Translations under genes and position numbers: made by a program
Source of the DNA: Augochlora pura
Taxonomy: Eukaryota > Arthropoda > Insecta > Hymenoptera > Halictidae
Assembly (NCBI RefSeq): GCF_028453695.1
Contig: NC_135780.1
Location: 3,720,001-3,784,000, forward strand
Direction of reading: 5' to 3'
DNA: 64,000 bases
Shown: positions 34,575 to 46,224 of the stretch, in pieces
Position numbering within the stretch: the first letter of the stretch is position 1
How the letters are laid out: each line of letters opens with the position of its first letter
Notes under the pieces: model-generated
Database searches by the model: none
Told to the model about the DNA's origin: nothing
Seen by the model: the letters and a program-made list of their open reading frames with translations, nothing else

Positions 34575-35130
34575 GGGAAATGGTTGAATAAATTTTATAA
34601 TTTAGACACGCGTTCTAGTCAGAATAGGACGACGTGTTTCGTAGGAGATGCTTGAATTTTGTTGATTAAATTAGACATTCTAATGAAAAGATTCTTTTTT
34701 TAGGAAATGCCTGGATAAATTTGTTGATTAAATTATATATTCTGATGGAAATATCGGGATGCCTTTAGTCGGAAATGATCTAATTAAAGATCGCGTTCTA
34801 ATAAAAGTGGCAAGAATGTCTGTCACAGAAAACGATTGAATAAATTTCTTAATCGAATCACGTGTTTCAATAAACATGATACTATGTATTTCCTCTGAAA
34901 TCATTTCAATCAAGACGATATTTAAATGAAAATAGCAACAGATCTTACACAGCAAATGGTTGAGTAAATTTCTTAATCGAATCACGTATTTTAATAAATA
35001 TGCTACTATGTATTTCCTAAAAAATTATTTCAATCTAGACGACATTTTAATAAGAACTGCAACATATTTTTTACAGCAAACAGCTGAACAAATATCTTAA
35101 TCGAAGCATATATATCCTAATAAAAATATC
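34575..35130. repeat. Diverged AT-rich tandem array, about 64-bp units in pairs
   Basis: The phrase TTGAATAAATTT..TTAAT..AATTA recurs with TTCTAATRAAAA. The best-preserved level is about 128 bases: AAATTTCTTAATCGAATCAC occurs at about 34844 and 34972. The later unit adds AATAAACATGATACTATGTA / AATAAATATGCTACTATGTA and TTATTTCAATC. Confidence 0.75.
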
Positions 35131-36799
35131 AAAACGTTGATCAAAGAAACTTAAAGAACGCATACCGATACAAATAACAAAGTCTACGAAAAGCAAGGGT
35201 TGATCGACGTCGGGTTATCTCTACCCTAGGATCCCGAGGATCATCGGCCGCGTGGGAACCGGCTCGTCAAGAGAGAAAGTCTATTTCGGCGGCGGAGAGG
35301 AGCCGGAGAAAGTGGGCACACGCGAATCGGTAAGAGAGCGGGGCCCGAGAGAAAGAGAGCCGCGTCGTCCCTTTCATCGGCATCCAGCCGGACCGCCTTC
35401 GGCCTGGCTCGGCGATTCAGCTTCCTGGTCAGATCACTCTTACTTTCTTCCCGGTGAACCGTGACTCGATCGGGGCGGCGGTGGGCACGGTTCCCGGGAG
35501 AAAAAGAAAACCGGGCGGACGGATGGTTCCGCGACGTCACCGGTTGACCGTGCCTATTACGCGGACAATCCTATTTCGCATTCCTGGCTGAGGTAACACG
35601 GACGGTCGACGGACCGGGTGAAAGCGGCTCCGTGAATCACTGGCCGCGTGGTGGATCGCAACCGTGACACGAAATTATGCGTGCGTTTCGATGTCCTTTC
35701 CCGTGCGCCGTTTGAAAGTCCGCGCAGCCGGGGAAGCTCTAATGGTCGGGGGAGGCCGAAGGCCAGGCGCGGTTGCGAATCCGGGCCCCGGGATTTTCGA
35801 AACTCGGGAATTAGAACGGAATTGCGTTTCCGTTGCGAAAGCATCCTCGCCTTCGCCTCTGAAAGCCGCGTCTCGCTGGCTCCGGGATCCGCCGCGATAC
35901 ACCGTACTTCTCGCGCCGATTTCAGCGGGGGAACGGTCCCGATGGACCCGACGGACACGGGCCGGCATCCTCCGGTTTGAGAACCTTCGAGCTGCTCCGC
36001 TGACCGAGAGAGCAGACACAGTTTTCGCAGGCGGTTCAGCGAACTCCATGGAAGAAGCGCGAACGTGCGCTACGGCTTGATAAGGGTCCAAGCTCGCGGG
36101 GCGATAACAGCGCCGACACGGTTCGAGGTTGTTCACCTTGGCGTGGTACTCTAGAACCGAGAGCGAAGTGAATCGAGGATCGCGCGCGAGCTGCACGCAG
36201 CGCGAATCGCCCCGAAAGAAATAAAGGCGAGAAAAAGAGACGAGTGATTAGAGGGGTTGCGTGGAGGAACATAGATGAAACGGGGAGGGGGTGGGGATGG
36301 GGAGGGGGGAGAGGTCGTACTCTTATCGGGCTTCTCGTCGGTTTGGCTTGTGGCGTAGGTACGTTGCGAGATTAGAACGACCCCAAGAGCAGCTCAGAGA
36401 GTCGACGAACCGGCCCCTGATTGGGCGATGTCGAGTCAACGCTCCTCTCAGGTGGCGGGGCGGAGGGGGGTGGGGGGTGGGGGAGGCTTGTCGGGGAACG
36501 AGAAGCGTGGGAGGGGCGCGAGGACGGGGTAATCGTGGACTGGGAGAGGACACAGCACACAGCGCATCAATCGAGGTCACTGGGGACCGGGAGGAGGCCA
36601 GGCCATTGCCCGTGTGCCTTGCTTTTGAGGTTAGCCAGTAGTCAGCACAAGCGCAATTAGAAGATGCCCAACGGAGTCCGCGCGCGCGGTGTCGAAATCA
36701 GCCTTTTCATCTCGAGTGTTATCTTTTGCCGCGTCCTCGCCCTTTTCTCGCCACCGCGGCATCCGAAATTGGCGAGCCCCGCCGCTTTCACCGTAGCCG

Positions 36800-36803
<4 letters not shown>

Positions 36804-36867
<64 letters not shown>
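36804..36867. repeat. (AG)32 microsatellite
   Basis: Sixty-four bases of uninterrupted AG, the longest pure dinucleotide run here along with 42469-42535. Confidence 0.96.
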
Positions 36868-36869
<2 letters not shown>

Positions 36870-38073
36870 TATACGAGCAGCAGCGGTGGTCCCGGGACCG
36901 AGTCGAGGATCCGACCTAGGCCGGACGCATTCTAATTCCAGCGGTCGCGAATAACGTTTCTGCAGCCGTGCGGAACGTTGGTCGGGAACCCGTTCGTCAT
37001 CGCGAACGCTGTTACGAAAAACCACGTGGTCGGTCGGACCCGCCAAACACGGCCGATAGCCGCTCCACCCCCGAGGGCCGCTGCGCCGTAATCCCGCATC
37101 TTTTGAAATCGTCGTCGACGACAGCGCGTAACCATCGAACCTTGTCCACCAAGGTGCGAAGAAGGTCCGAAGGAAGCGTTGCGTCATCGGGTTAGGCGTT
37201 GCTAAAATTACGCGGCTAGTCGCCGGCGTTCCGAGGAAAGAGATCGGCCAGCGGCACGCTCGGACATGGCCAGCCGCTTTGGACACATCATCGCCGGGGC
37301 GACCGCGTCCGCGTGACAAACTGAATTCGACGAGCAACGGGACGGAACGATTCAATTGGTAGGTGAACGGGTAGCCGTGCTCGACCCGCCGCGTAGTTGC
37401 GCTCGGTGAGACAGGTCAGTGCTCCGGCAGCGGATGCACCGTGACGAGGAACAGCGCGGGGAAACGGTGAAAGCATTCCGCGACTCCTAGCGAGAGTGAT
37501 CACGGTCCAGCAGCGCGGCCATAATGTACTTTCTCCGGGGACAGCGGGAGAGGGATCGGTCAGAAAAGAAATCGGGGAGAGAGAGAGAAGGGGCTCTCGC
37601 GAGTAGGCAGTCCACACGTAATTCACTATCGTGGGGGTTACGTAACGGAGCCTACGAGCAGAATTCTCAGCCGGTTAAACGGAGCTGTGTCGGTGCCGTG
37701 TCGCCCGTGTGCGTGATGCGTGCACGCTCGTCACAGTCGCCACCTTCTCTTTCCCCCCTGCGGCCAGAGGCGAGCAGGATGGTACCCTGATTAGAACGGG
37801 AGATTCGCGTCCAGTCGATGATACGGGAAGGGTAGGTCTGCCATGGTCATTAGGGGCTCGAAAGCCTCGTTAGACCTAGGTCAGGCGGCAGAATTGGAGC
37901 GATAGCCGAAAACAGCGGTGTCCAGGCCCCCCGCCGGCGAAAATAGCAAATAGGGGAGGTCGCGGCGAACAAAAAGGTAGGCAAACGCTTATGAACGGTT
38001 CATTGTAACTGTACAAAGAGCCGCGCATCAGTCTCTCTTTTACGCGAGAAGAGAATAGGAGAGGGCGAGCTGC

Positions 38074-38108
38074 TAGCGAGCGAGCGAGCGAGCGAGCTAG
38101 CGAGCGAA
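38074..38108. repeat. (GAGC)n tetranucleotide repeat
   Basis: CTAGCGAGCGAGCGAGCGAG-type repeat with CTAG interruptions at both ends. Confidence 0.85.
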
Positions 38109-38320
38109 CCAACTAGCGAGCCGAGTGTGTTGGTGACCTTCGATGATAGCCGTGGGTGGGGAGGTTGGTCGAGTAGCTAAACTACTCAGCGGGGAACGGT
38201 AGGCGAGGGGCGAGCGGGTCGACAGGGAGACCCAGTTCGAGTTTGTTGAACCGGCCCGGCGGCGATTGGCCACACGAGTCGCGGAGTTCACTCTACTTGC
38301 CGAACGGAGGTAGGAGAAGG

Positions 38321-38360
38321 CGAGAGGAGGCGAGAGGAGGTGAGAGGAGGCGAGAGGAGG
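38321..38360. repeat. 10-bp tandem repeat, four copies
   Basis: Four units of CGAGAGGAGG (third has T for C), with a diverged half unit before. Confidence 0.92.
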
Positions 38361-38603
38361 CGGTGGGGCGAGGTGGCGGGCCGCTCGGTTAATTTCATCT
38401 TGCCCCAGTTACGGGCCAGGCAGGGTGAACGAACTAGCCTCGCGCCAAGGCCCCACCGACCTACTTTCTTGTTCTACGGACCAACGCGAGGGAAAGAGAC
38501 GCAGACACTGCCTCTCTATACGCCGAGTTCACGACGAGTTCAGGCCAGAGCGAGACCACCGTCGAGTGGGAGAGCAGGAGAGGATACGTGGAAGCACTCG
38601 AAC

Positions 38604-38636
38604 AGAGAGAGAGAGAGAGAGGGAGGGAGAGAGAGC
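38604..38636. repeat. (GA)n-rich microsatellite
   Basis: AG run with a GGGAGGGA interruption. Confidence 0.88.
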
Positions 38637-39258
38637 GCGCGTTAGAGAGAGAGCTAGAGAGGTGCGATCGCGTAGGGAGGGCAGCCTGGGGGAAGCTAAG
38701 GGGGGAGGAGCCTAGGGTGGGAGCGCCACTAGAGAGACTCACTATCTAGGCTAGAACTGCGAGCGAAAAGAGAGGGAACGCGAACCGTTGGCCGGACGAA
38801 GAGACCGGCCGTCGGTGCGACGAGGAGAGAGAAAAATTGCCGGAGCGCAGAGTGGAAGGCCGCCGACCGAGGGCAACGAACTAGCCTCGTCCCGGGCCCC
38901 GCGACCTACATTCCAACCCCGCTGGAAAGTGAAACCGCCTCTTTCTCTATTCCTTCCTACCTGAATCGTGATCTATGGCCACGTTAGGCATGTTTTTACC
39001 ATTTTGGCTAACCCGCCAGACGTGCCATCCCGCGACTCCAAATCGAGTCATCCGGTCGCACGGAGAAAATAAACTCTTCCTTTCGTTTCGCGCTACCGAA
39101 CGCCTCTATCTGCCAGCCTCTGCCAAAGGCACGCCGACGGATACCGGATCGACGCGTTTCGCCAAACGATAACACGCTTTCGAATGGTTCGAGCTCGATT
39201 ATCGCGGTGCCGTGCACCCTCGGCGGGACCGCGCGGTGAAAATGATTTTGTAGCTTAC

Positions 39259-39430
39259 CAGCCAGCACGCGTCCCAACAGATTCTCGCTATCCTGGGGTG
39301 CACCGCGGTAACAGACCTGGCCGGATTGCTCTTTGTCGCTGTCCAGCTGCTCGTTCGACGGTGTCAGGATGTCGCCGGACTGTTGCTCCTCCGATGCACT
39401 CCCGCGCGGTTTGAACTTTTGCACGGTCAT
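39259..39430 (-). CDS. Candidate first coding exon of an unidentified long-intron gene (partial)
   Basis: The exon would encode 57 residues plus one base (phase 1), starting MTVQKFKPRG and ending ENLLGRVLA. I do not recognise the protein. Residues 11-49 are rich in Ser, Glu, Gln and Asp (for example SASEEQQSGD, SNEQLDSDKEQSG), typical of a disordered N-terminal tail of a regulator, with no signal peptide or membrane segment. The start has a purine at -3 (GAGATGA). The frame runs into G/GTAAGC (junction 39259/39258), a good donor. Upstream in-frame reading continues to 39571 only from non-ATG codons, so this ATG is preferred. Composition differs from the Arg/Ser/Pro-rich chance frames nearby. 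The next exon is not visible to the left in the window. A chance frame is the main alternative. Confidence 0.4.
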
Positions 39431-39660
39431 CTCTCGGCGACGACTGTCCCCCGCGATTTCGCACTGAATGTTGAGCCGCGGTGCGGTTACCGTTACGGTA
39501 ACGTCAACCGTGTATCGTTCTAATAGTCCTCCCGGTGGTGGTCTCACGTGCGAACAGGATTGACATAACACGGCACGAGCTCATGCGAGAGCCGAACGAT
39601 CCAGTCAGCCACGCGAACTTTTTCCTCGGCCACTGTGCGTTGACAACTCACTGATTATCG
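39431..39660 (-). promoter_or_regulatory. Candidate TATA-less core promoter and 5' UTR
   Basis: A minus-strand TCAGTG initiator match (39654-39649, A at 39652) lies 222 bases upstream of the candidate ATG. No TATA-like box is present at -30, and the DPE position (GGAAAA) is only a partial fit. The region is CpG-rich. It is supported mainly by its position between the GAGA tract and the candidate exon. Confidence 0.3.
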
Positions 39661-39803
39661 GACCGATGGCGATGCGATGCGATGCGGCCACGAGACACCG
39701 GCCGCGAAACTCGCGGGCTTTGTTTTGATTTGTCGACTGGGCTCTGGCGACAGCGGACGTGTCGTTCGAAAACAGTCCCCCCTTTAACGGACGGCTGACT
39801 TAA

Positions 39804-39842
39804 CTCTTCTCTCTCTCTCTCTCTCTCTCTTTCTATCTCTGG

Positions 39843-39876
<34 letters not shown>

Positions 39877-39968
39877 CTCTCTCTTTACTCTCGCGCGCGC
39901 TCTCTCCCTTTATTTCTCTTTCTCTCGGCTCACCGTGTTGTCTTTCTCTTTCTCTGTCTGTCTCTCGC
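39804..39968. repeat. CT/GA-rich tract (GAGA on the minus strand), 165 bp
   Basis: Long interrupted CT tract with TTTCTCTC and CGCGCG insertions. On the minus strand it offers many GAGAG sites about 150-310 bases upstream of the initiator match, the usual placement for GAGA-factor sites at insect promoters. The regulatory role is inference; the repeat itself is plain. Confidence 0.85.
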
Positions 39969-42369
39969 GCGCGCACGCAACAAACACGACTAACGCGGCG
40001 AAACGGAGCTGTTGCTTTTCCTATGGCGACCGCGTGGTCCTCGCGGTAACTGCAAATCGAAGCCTGCACGTTATTAGTCGGTGTGTTGTGTGTGGCGTGC
40101 GATGCGGTGCGCGAGTGAGTCCGCCGCGGCGTGGTGTGCCGCGACTTCGCGGCGCCTGCGCGTTGCACCGTTGATGGACACCGGTGTATCACACCGAGTT
40201 CGCGCCCCCCTTTTATTTTTCAAACCAAGGCGCCTCGACATTTTACTTTCTAGCCTCGACAGAATTTCAAACCCCCTCCTACGCCGACCCGACGATCGCC
40301 TGCCGATAAACCCGGGGCGCGACTGCCGAATCCTTGCCTCAACCACCCTTTCGAGAGAAAGTGTCGTTGTCTTTTCCTTTCCGAATTGTGCCGCTTAGAT
40401 GCTTTCTGTTCCAAAGAGTTCTTTGCAATCGAAATACACCTAATGAGACTTGCTCTACAGATTTGCTATAGCGCAATCTTCTATAGGGGTTGTAATACGG
40501 CATCGTAATTAATTGAAATATTGAGGCGATAAGAGGAAGAGAGTAGGCTGCCTATATGTAGAATTTTAATTGCGGATTTTTATTAGTTTTAAAGGTATTT
40601 AAAAAAGAGTTTTAATATAATACAGTTACATACGCACGCTACTGTCCATATCCTGTCCTAGTACTGGCACAACCCTATCTAATTAACTATAATCACTCCA
40701 AAATGTGCCACACCATCAACTGAACCTCTGAGACAAATTTGTATCATCGCGGAAAGGGAGAACTGTTACATAAAAGTCGCAGCCGTTAAACAATTTCAGG
40801 CCAATAGATTCCATTAAAATTCTCCGCGCGCTCTAGTTTTCTCCAAAGTTTCGTTTGGAATTCCACTTAGCTGGAAAATCTCGTTGCCGTTCGAGGATCG
40901 AGCGACCGCGTGACGGGTTTTCGAAAATCGTTCACGACCGACGGAGGGCGCCCCGTTGATAAGGTCCGGGCAGCTTATCGGCGTTCCGGCACTCATCCTC
41001 CGAAGGCACGACCGTTTCAATTCCTATGGCCAATTGGCACGGCTGACCCGTCATTAGGATCAAGGATCTTTATCGGCAAGCGAGAAGAGGCTTGGCCTAG
41101 CCTTTATTATGCGTGCACGCGTGCACGCTGACGGAGAGGCCCGGCGTATTGTCGCGGACGCGGTCCTAACGCGCGCAGAACAAAGTATTTGTAGTCGGGG
41201 ATCGCGGAGGTCACCATGAAACCGGTGGTGGTCCTATTTTACCCGTTCCAACCTCGCGCCAAATATATCTCGGTAACGCAAAATTCCGCGTGAATACGGT
41301 AAACAAAAGTTTAGACAATGCCGCCGCGAAGTCGAGGGTAATTGGCCTACTTGTGTACCGCGGGGGTAGATTATTTGCTGCCCCCGGTTCTTAAACGCTG
41401 GAAAAGCGGCCGGGAAATTCTGCTTTTCGAATTTTATCGACCTTTTTCTATTTATACCGCGTCCCGTCTACTCTCTCTCTACGTTTACAGAACTTCTTTT
41501 TACGCAGACTGTGTTGGAAGAAGTTTCATTCCTAATTTCATTCCTCATTAAAAAACCAAGAATTACTTTTTAGACAAACTTTTTGAATAATTATCTAGTC
41601 TAAAATCATTGATATACATCTTCGTGTGTTTTAGTAAGCACTACTAAAAATTGTATCTTGAAGCAGTGCCTAGAAAAATATTTTTAAACGTGTCGAGAAA
41701 GAAAATTAATCCTAATCGCTCAAGTTGTATCAAATGGCTCCGGCATTCGAGTGTTATTACATTCTGTTAACTTTCTGTGACGCCTAAAAATCATCTCATC
41801 CTTGCTTTCGCCGAAGAGTTGCAGTCCACGCCGGGTATCAAAATGGCGCCTCCCCCTCCCCCCGTCGACGAAGAATTCTAAAAAGAAAAAAAAAAAAAAG
41901 CCATAGTGACACCATCGTTGGAACTAGAAGGCACGGCACTGATCTCTCCGATACAGAATCAGAGGATATAGTGCGTTCCCCTGCCACGATGTTGACTCAC
42001 TAACACACGGAGAGTGAAAGCAGCTTAACCCCTGGCAGACACTCGCGCGCGTTACCGCGTGCACACATGTGCCTTCGCACCTTTCAGCGTGGCGCACGTG
42101 GGTTACGTCTACGGAAAGTAGAAGTTAGATCACAGGTGAGCGGTACCTGAGCGTCGGCTCCCTAATCGACTGTTGCTCGTAGGTCAGGATTAACCTGACG
42201 CGCGCTGTTCGAGCTCCTTCGTTCTCCGACCGCCATTTCTCTTTCCGACGATTACGGTTTAAACGGCCGCCAGACACCGGCCGCATTCATTAGACCGATA
42301 GCGACCTATTACTTTTGCAATCGGACCATTTCTTTCGCGTCTGTTTAGTCGCCGAGACACCATACTTAC
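39969..42369. other. Non-coding stretch, GC-rich to 40.4 kb and again at 40.8-41.5 and 41.8-42.35 kb
   Basis: No domain-bearing frame. An MITE-like internal fragment (AAATGGCTCCGGCATTCGAG) lies at 41732-41751. A CACAG/GTGAGCGG plus-strand donor match at about 42136 has no supporting exon. Confidence 0.45.
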
Positions 42370-42467
42370 CCGATAAACCCGATCGCTCCCTTCTGACCTA
42401 ATTGGGTGTAACGAACTCGATAATTTATCGAAACCGCTCTTTGATAGCGCTGCGACGGGAATGATCG

Positions 42468-42521
<54 letters not shown>

Positions 42522-42600
42522 GAGAGAGAGAGAGACGGTGATCGTTTGCGACAGGGTTCGCTGAACGGTCATTGAACGTTCGCGAACTTAGTGTTCAAAC
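42370..42600 (-). other. Possible upstream 5' exon ending in a strong donor
   Basis: On the minus strand, ATCGG/GTAAGTATG (junction 42370/42369) is a near-ideal donor. The frame before it is open for 68 codons, but most of it is a translated GA repeat (Ser-Leu run), so if transcribed it is more likely 5' UTR. It lies 2.9 kb upstream of the candidate first coding exon on the same strand and could be an alternative leader. No acceptor is needed for a first exon. Confidence 0.2.
42469..42535. repeat. (AG)n microsatellite, 67 bp
   Basis: AG run with one GGG interruption near its middle. Confidence 0.95.
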
Positions 42601-43178
42601 CCCTTCGTTTATTCTTCGCTGGATATATTTGCCGCGTTTTCGCCTTTGTTGTATTCATCGAAATCTATTAGGTTAATGCATATGAAATATCGGATTTTTA
42701 TGTGAGTATATAAAACTGCATATCTTTTTTCAAAAGCTATTGATTTAATCAAAATGTGCCCCATTTGTTTCAATACACTTTTCCCAATGCGATTTTAATT
42801 CATAGATGTCTGTCTTCAAGAAATTCTGATTTTTCGGATCAATAAACTATAGTATAGAATTTCTTCAGACTGTCTCCATTTAGACCATAAAAACTACGCA
42901 TACGTCGTACAAAACAATTGCGAAATTAAATAAAATAAAATGGAGTAAAATATAAAATTTTATAAAATATAGATCTTTCGCCAACCGACTTTCACTATCA
43001 AAAATCATTGAAAAAGTGTGGATATACACTCCGCGACTATAAAGATTGCTATAGTTGCATAAAAATTCGTAGAACGCGAGCACCGATATTCGTGCCGAAA
43101 AGTCAGGAACGAGGAGTATAACCCCGGTAATATGCGAAGGAAGGTTGAGCTTAAATTGACGTAAACTGGGCGGTGTCC

Positions 43179-43205
43179 AAGCCTAACCTGCCCTAACTAC
43201 GAGCC
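43179..43205 (+). repeat. Short dispersed repeat, copy 1
   Basis: AAGCCTAACCTGCCCTAACT then ACGAGCC. It matches 43719-43744 at 22 of the first 24 bases. Both are followed within 40 bases by a GCCGYGAC block. Confidence 0.6.
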
Positions 43206-43360
43206 TTGAATATACAGTTAGCGTGTCGTAGCCGTGACTGCCTAACGTCGGTTAACGGGAACGTTTCTAGCGGCGCGTATAGATTCCTTTCGAGTTCGAA
43301 GCTCCTCCGGTTTCACTTTCACTTCTCGCCCGTTTTTCCCCCGGACGAGTCTCGCTCCGA

Positions 43361-43382
43361 TCTCTCTCTCTCTCTCTCTCTC
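43361..43382. repeat. (TC)n microsatellite
   Basis: TC run of 22 bases. Confidence 0.9.
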
Positions 43383-43718
43383 CTCGGATCCCGTGGAACT
43401 TCGCCCTAATCTTCGCCGCCGGTTAATTGGATCGCGCGGTCCCGGTGATCGTGTTCGCGGGAACGATATCCCGTGAACGGTTACAAGGGAAGAGGCTGCT
43501 GGAATCCCGTTCGCGTTCACGAAATAGGACAGGCCGTGTCGGGATCGCGCGGAGGGTTAATTGCTTGATTCGCCAGACTTCGAAGTAAATCGTTTGCGCC
43601 CGTTATTGGACGACTTCGCCGCGTCTAGATCATGGTCAGACGGCAGATCGGTTAAACGGTTCGAATTGAATATATTACTATAGACTGTCGGACTACGTGA
43701 CTATTCTAAATATAATCG

Positions 43719-43744
43719 AAGCCTGACCTACCCTAACTACGGCC
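43719..43744 (+). repeat. Short dispersed repeat, copy 2
   Basis: AAGCCTGACCTACCCTAACT then ACGGCC, 540 bases from copy 1 in the same orientation. Confidence 0.6.
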
Positions 43745-44016
43745 GGCGAGCGCACAGCCGCGACATGATTGAACTCAAACGTTCAAGGAGACTTCCAATA
43801 CGATTCCAGCGCTCTCCATTGTTAGCCACCTCGCGAACACAAAGTAATTAATCCTTTCTATTACTGTGTTTTTCTCGCGGTGCGCGCCGTTCCGTCTCGC
43901 AACTGATCGGAGACCTGTTTCAACACGTTATATTATAATTTTATTTCGCAGCGGGGAGTGAAGAATTAGCAAAGGGGCTGCAAACGCAGTTCGGCGATCA
44001 TGAATACCAATTCTCA

Positions 44017-44285
44017 ACCGTTTAGATTGGTTGTATTTATTTAAAAAAATTTGATTACTTGCGTGCAATATAGTACAAGTTAATACATTAAATTAGCCAC
44101 GAATATAATTAGAATTACGAAGTGAATAGCTAAAAATCGTCACGTTCATTATAACTTTACTCTGATTATAATTATCAAAGTTTATACGTAAAAAAACAGG
44201 TAATAAACTCAAAGCACGCTAATCTATCTCACATAAAATCGAAATGTTTCGCAGCCAAAATTAAAATGGCTCCGAGCGCGAAGGG
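44017..44285. mobile_element. Decayed MITE of the TTAA/CCCTTTGCACTCG family, about 269 bp
   Basis: The right end is clear: TTAAAATGGCTCCGAGCGCG then AAGGG (44261-44285). The left end is weak, CCGTTTAGATTGG against CCCTTTGCACTCG (8 of 13). Both sides carry TCAA (44013-44016 and 44286-44289), a direct repeat one base off TTAA. The right half is well supported, the left limit less so. Confidence 0.5.
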
Positions 44286-44289
44286 TCAA

Positions 44290-45985
44290 TTCTCGCGCAG
44301 TTTGCAAAACAGTTGCGGCAAGCGTCTGGTTTAAAAAAAAAAAAAAGAAAAGGTAAGAGAATAACGGCCGGTTGTCGCAGCGGGACGACACCGTGTTCTG
44401 TTATTCGGCGCGTTTCGTGGTTAAAATTCCCGAGCTGAACCGGGGGGGTATCCCTTTTGTGCGGCCGGAAGATTTATCGCTCCCGGTTTCTAGGTTCCAC
44501 GCGGGGCGGCCGTGTAATCGACCCTGCCAGCTTTACCTGAAACACCTGTTAGCTAATCTGTCTGTTCCCCGTCCGATTGCCGTGGAAAAGGAAAGCGGAG
44601 GATTCCCGCTCGCGAATGGAGCGTGGAAGAAAACTTTTCCCTCCGTGAAAGCGATCCTCGAGCGGCGGAGTTAACGCGGCCGGGCTCCAGTCGTTCGGTA
44701 AACTTCGTTAAAGGACTTCGCTCTTTTACATCCCTGTGACCGGGCCGCATACCTCCCAGCTTCTCCCTCGTTTTTCTCTTTTTCGTCGTGCCGCGAAAAA
44801 AATACTTTGTTCTTTTCATCGGCGCGCGAAGACGTCGCGGTTTTGTCCCGCGAGCGAGCGAGCGATTCGTTTCGCGAAGGATCGATCACAAGAGCAATAA
44901 GTTTCGGGAAAGTTACAGGAACGATCCGGGGGCGCAATGAACGATAAACGGTTAAGATGGCGGCGCTGGGAGAGAGGGCAGGGATAATGGCGAGGTAGTT
45001 GCGTCGGCGATAAGATAGCGCGGCAACGAACCACGCGATCGCAATTACTGGATTAAACTTAATGGCTGGCCACGTCCTTTCGATGCCGATTGTCATTGGA
45101 AACTTTTGCACTTTGCTCTTGTCGCCTTCTCGCTTATCGCTCGATGATATTCCGCGGCGGACGCTGCCGCGGCGTCGTCTTTCTTCCTTTCCGCTTGGAA
45201 CGTCCAATTGGAAATTGACCGCGAAGTACGGCTCGCGTGAACTCTTATTATTCATTAGGAAATAGGACAGAAAATAAGTAGAAAAATAATTCGAGTTTCT
45301 AAAATCCCCGCATGGTCGAAGATATTTAATTAATTAAAGCTAGAAAGTTAATATCTAAAAAGTTAATATCTAGAAAGTTAATATTTATCCATATATTTAT
45401 CATTAATATTTATCAATAAAAATGAATTTTTAAAATTGATGGGAAGTTATAATTGTCTAACGCGGCGCTCGACGTGTTAAAAGAAATTTCAAATAAACGC
45501 CTTCGATTGTACATAATTCGGTGTGACGCCTTTGCGTTTTCGAGAGATTGTCGTTTTTAATAGCGTCGTTGATTTTAGAGCGGATCGGTGCTCCCGGCCG
45601 GAAGTCTTGAAATTTTCGGCGCTCGCCGCAGGAGCTCGGAACGCCTCGGCATCGTCGGGTAGGGAAAATTTATGACGGCGATTCGAGAACGAGCAGTTAC
45701 CCGGTTGCGGCCAAATTTTACGACTGTGGTTTTCGCATTTCCTTTGTACGGTGTCCATTTTTGAGGAACGACGGCCGCGTTACGCACCCGTAAATCACGG
45801 GAATGTCCCCGCGCAGGAATCTCTACGGTGGTACCTGCGAACCTCTGCCGGCTTATTTCTCGTCGACGTTGAAGAGCTACCCCCTTTTCTCAATTCTACA
45901 GTTTCTATCGGAGTCAATATTAATTTGCAATAATATTGATCTTTTTTTGGTAACTTTTCATTAATTAACACATTTTTTATTCATT
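44290..45985. other. Non-coding stretch, CpG-rich at 44.37-45.25 and 45.5-45.9 kb
   Basis: Frames at 44372-44674 (plus) and 44671-45255 (minus) have fairly even composition but no recognisable domain or splice signals. AT-rich between. Confidence 0.4.
45341..45385. repeat. 15-bp tandem triplication
   Basis: TAGAAAGTTAATATC, TAAAAAGTTAATATC, TAGAAAGTTAATATT in perfect register. Confidence 0.93.
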
Positions 45986-45989
45986 TTAA

Positions 45990-46224
45990 TCCTTTGCATT
46001 CTAGTGCTGACTAAGAGGCAATATTCAAGATTGTTATACGATGTGTTGAATATTTTTACATTGTCAAGTCTATTTATTATTAAAGAACTGTTCAAAGTAT
46101 AGCTGTTATACTCACTCAATTTCGCGTGCATAAATTGCACCAATGAATTATAAAAAATGCAGACACCGTGGGTTATTCAAAATAAGTTTAAACATGGAGT
46201 TAAAATAGCGTCGAGTACAAAGGA
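45990..46224 (-). mobile_element. piggyBac-like MITE, 235 bp, intact TTAA ends
   Basis: Flanked by TTAA at 45986-45989 and 46225-46228. Ends TCCTTTGCATTCTAGTGC and, inward from the right, TCCTTTGTACTCGACGC. Both ends have T where relatives have the first C. Read on the minus strand, its interior (TGCATTTTTTATAATTCATT, GGTGCAATTTATGCACGCGA, AATTGAGT) matches 30023-30275 and is strikingly close to 62470-62515. Confidence 0.82.

Larger units (their letters stand above)
35131..39258. other. 4-kb GC-rich, GA-rich block downstream of the candidate first exon
   Basis: Dense in CpG and purine tracts. In the leftward gene model this is the start of the first intron; otherwise it is an intergenic island. 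Frames up to 232 codons (for example 36657-37355 minus) run through GA repeats or are Arg/Pro-rich, and I do not accept them. A perfect donor or acceptor pair around a domain is not visible. Confidence 0.45.
42601..44016. other. Non-coding stretch with a duplicated CCCTAACTACG motif
   Basis: AT-rich to 43080, CpG-rich after. CT microsatellite at 43361-43382. No supported exon. Confidence 0.5.

Noticed and set aside
36657..37355. 232-codon minus-strand frame
   Set aside because: It contains a long Ser-Leu run translated from the (AG)32 repeat, and the remainder is Arg/Ala/Pro-rich chance sequence.
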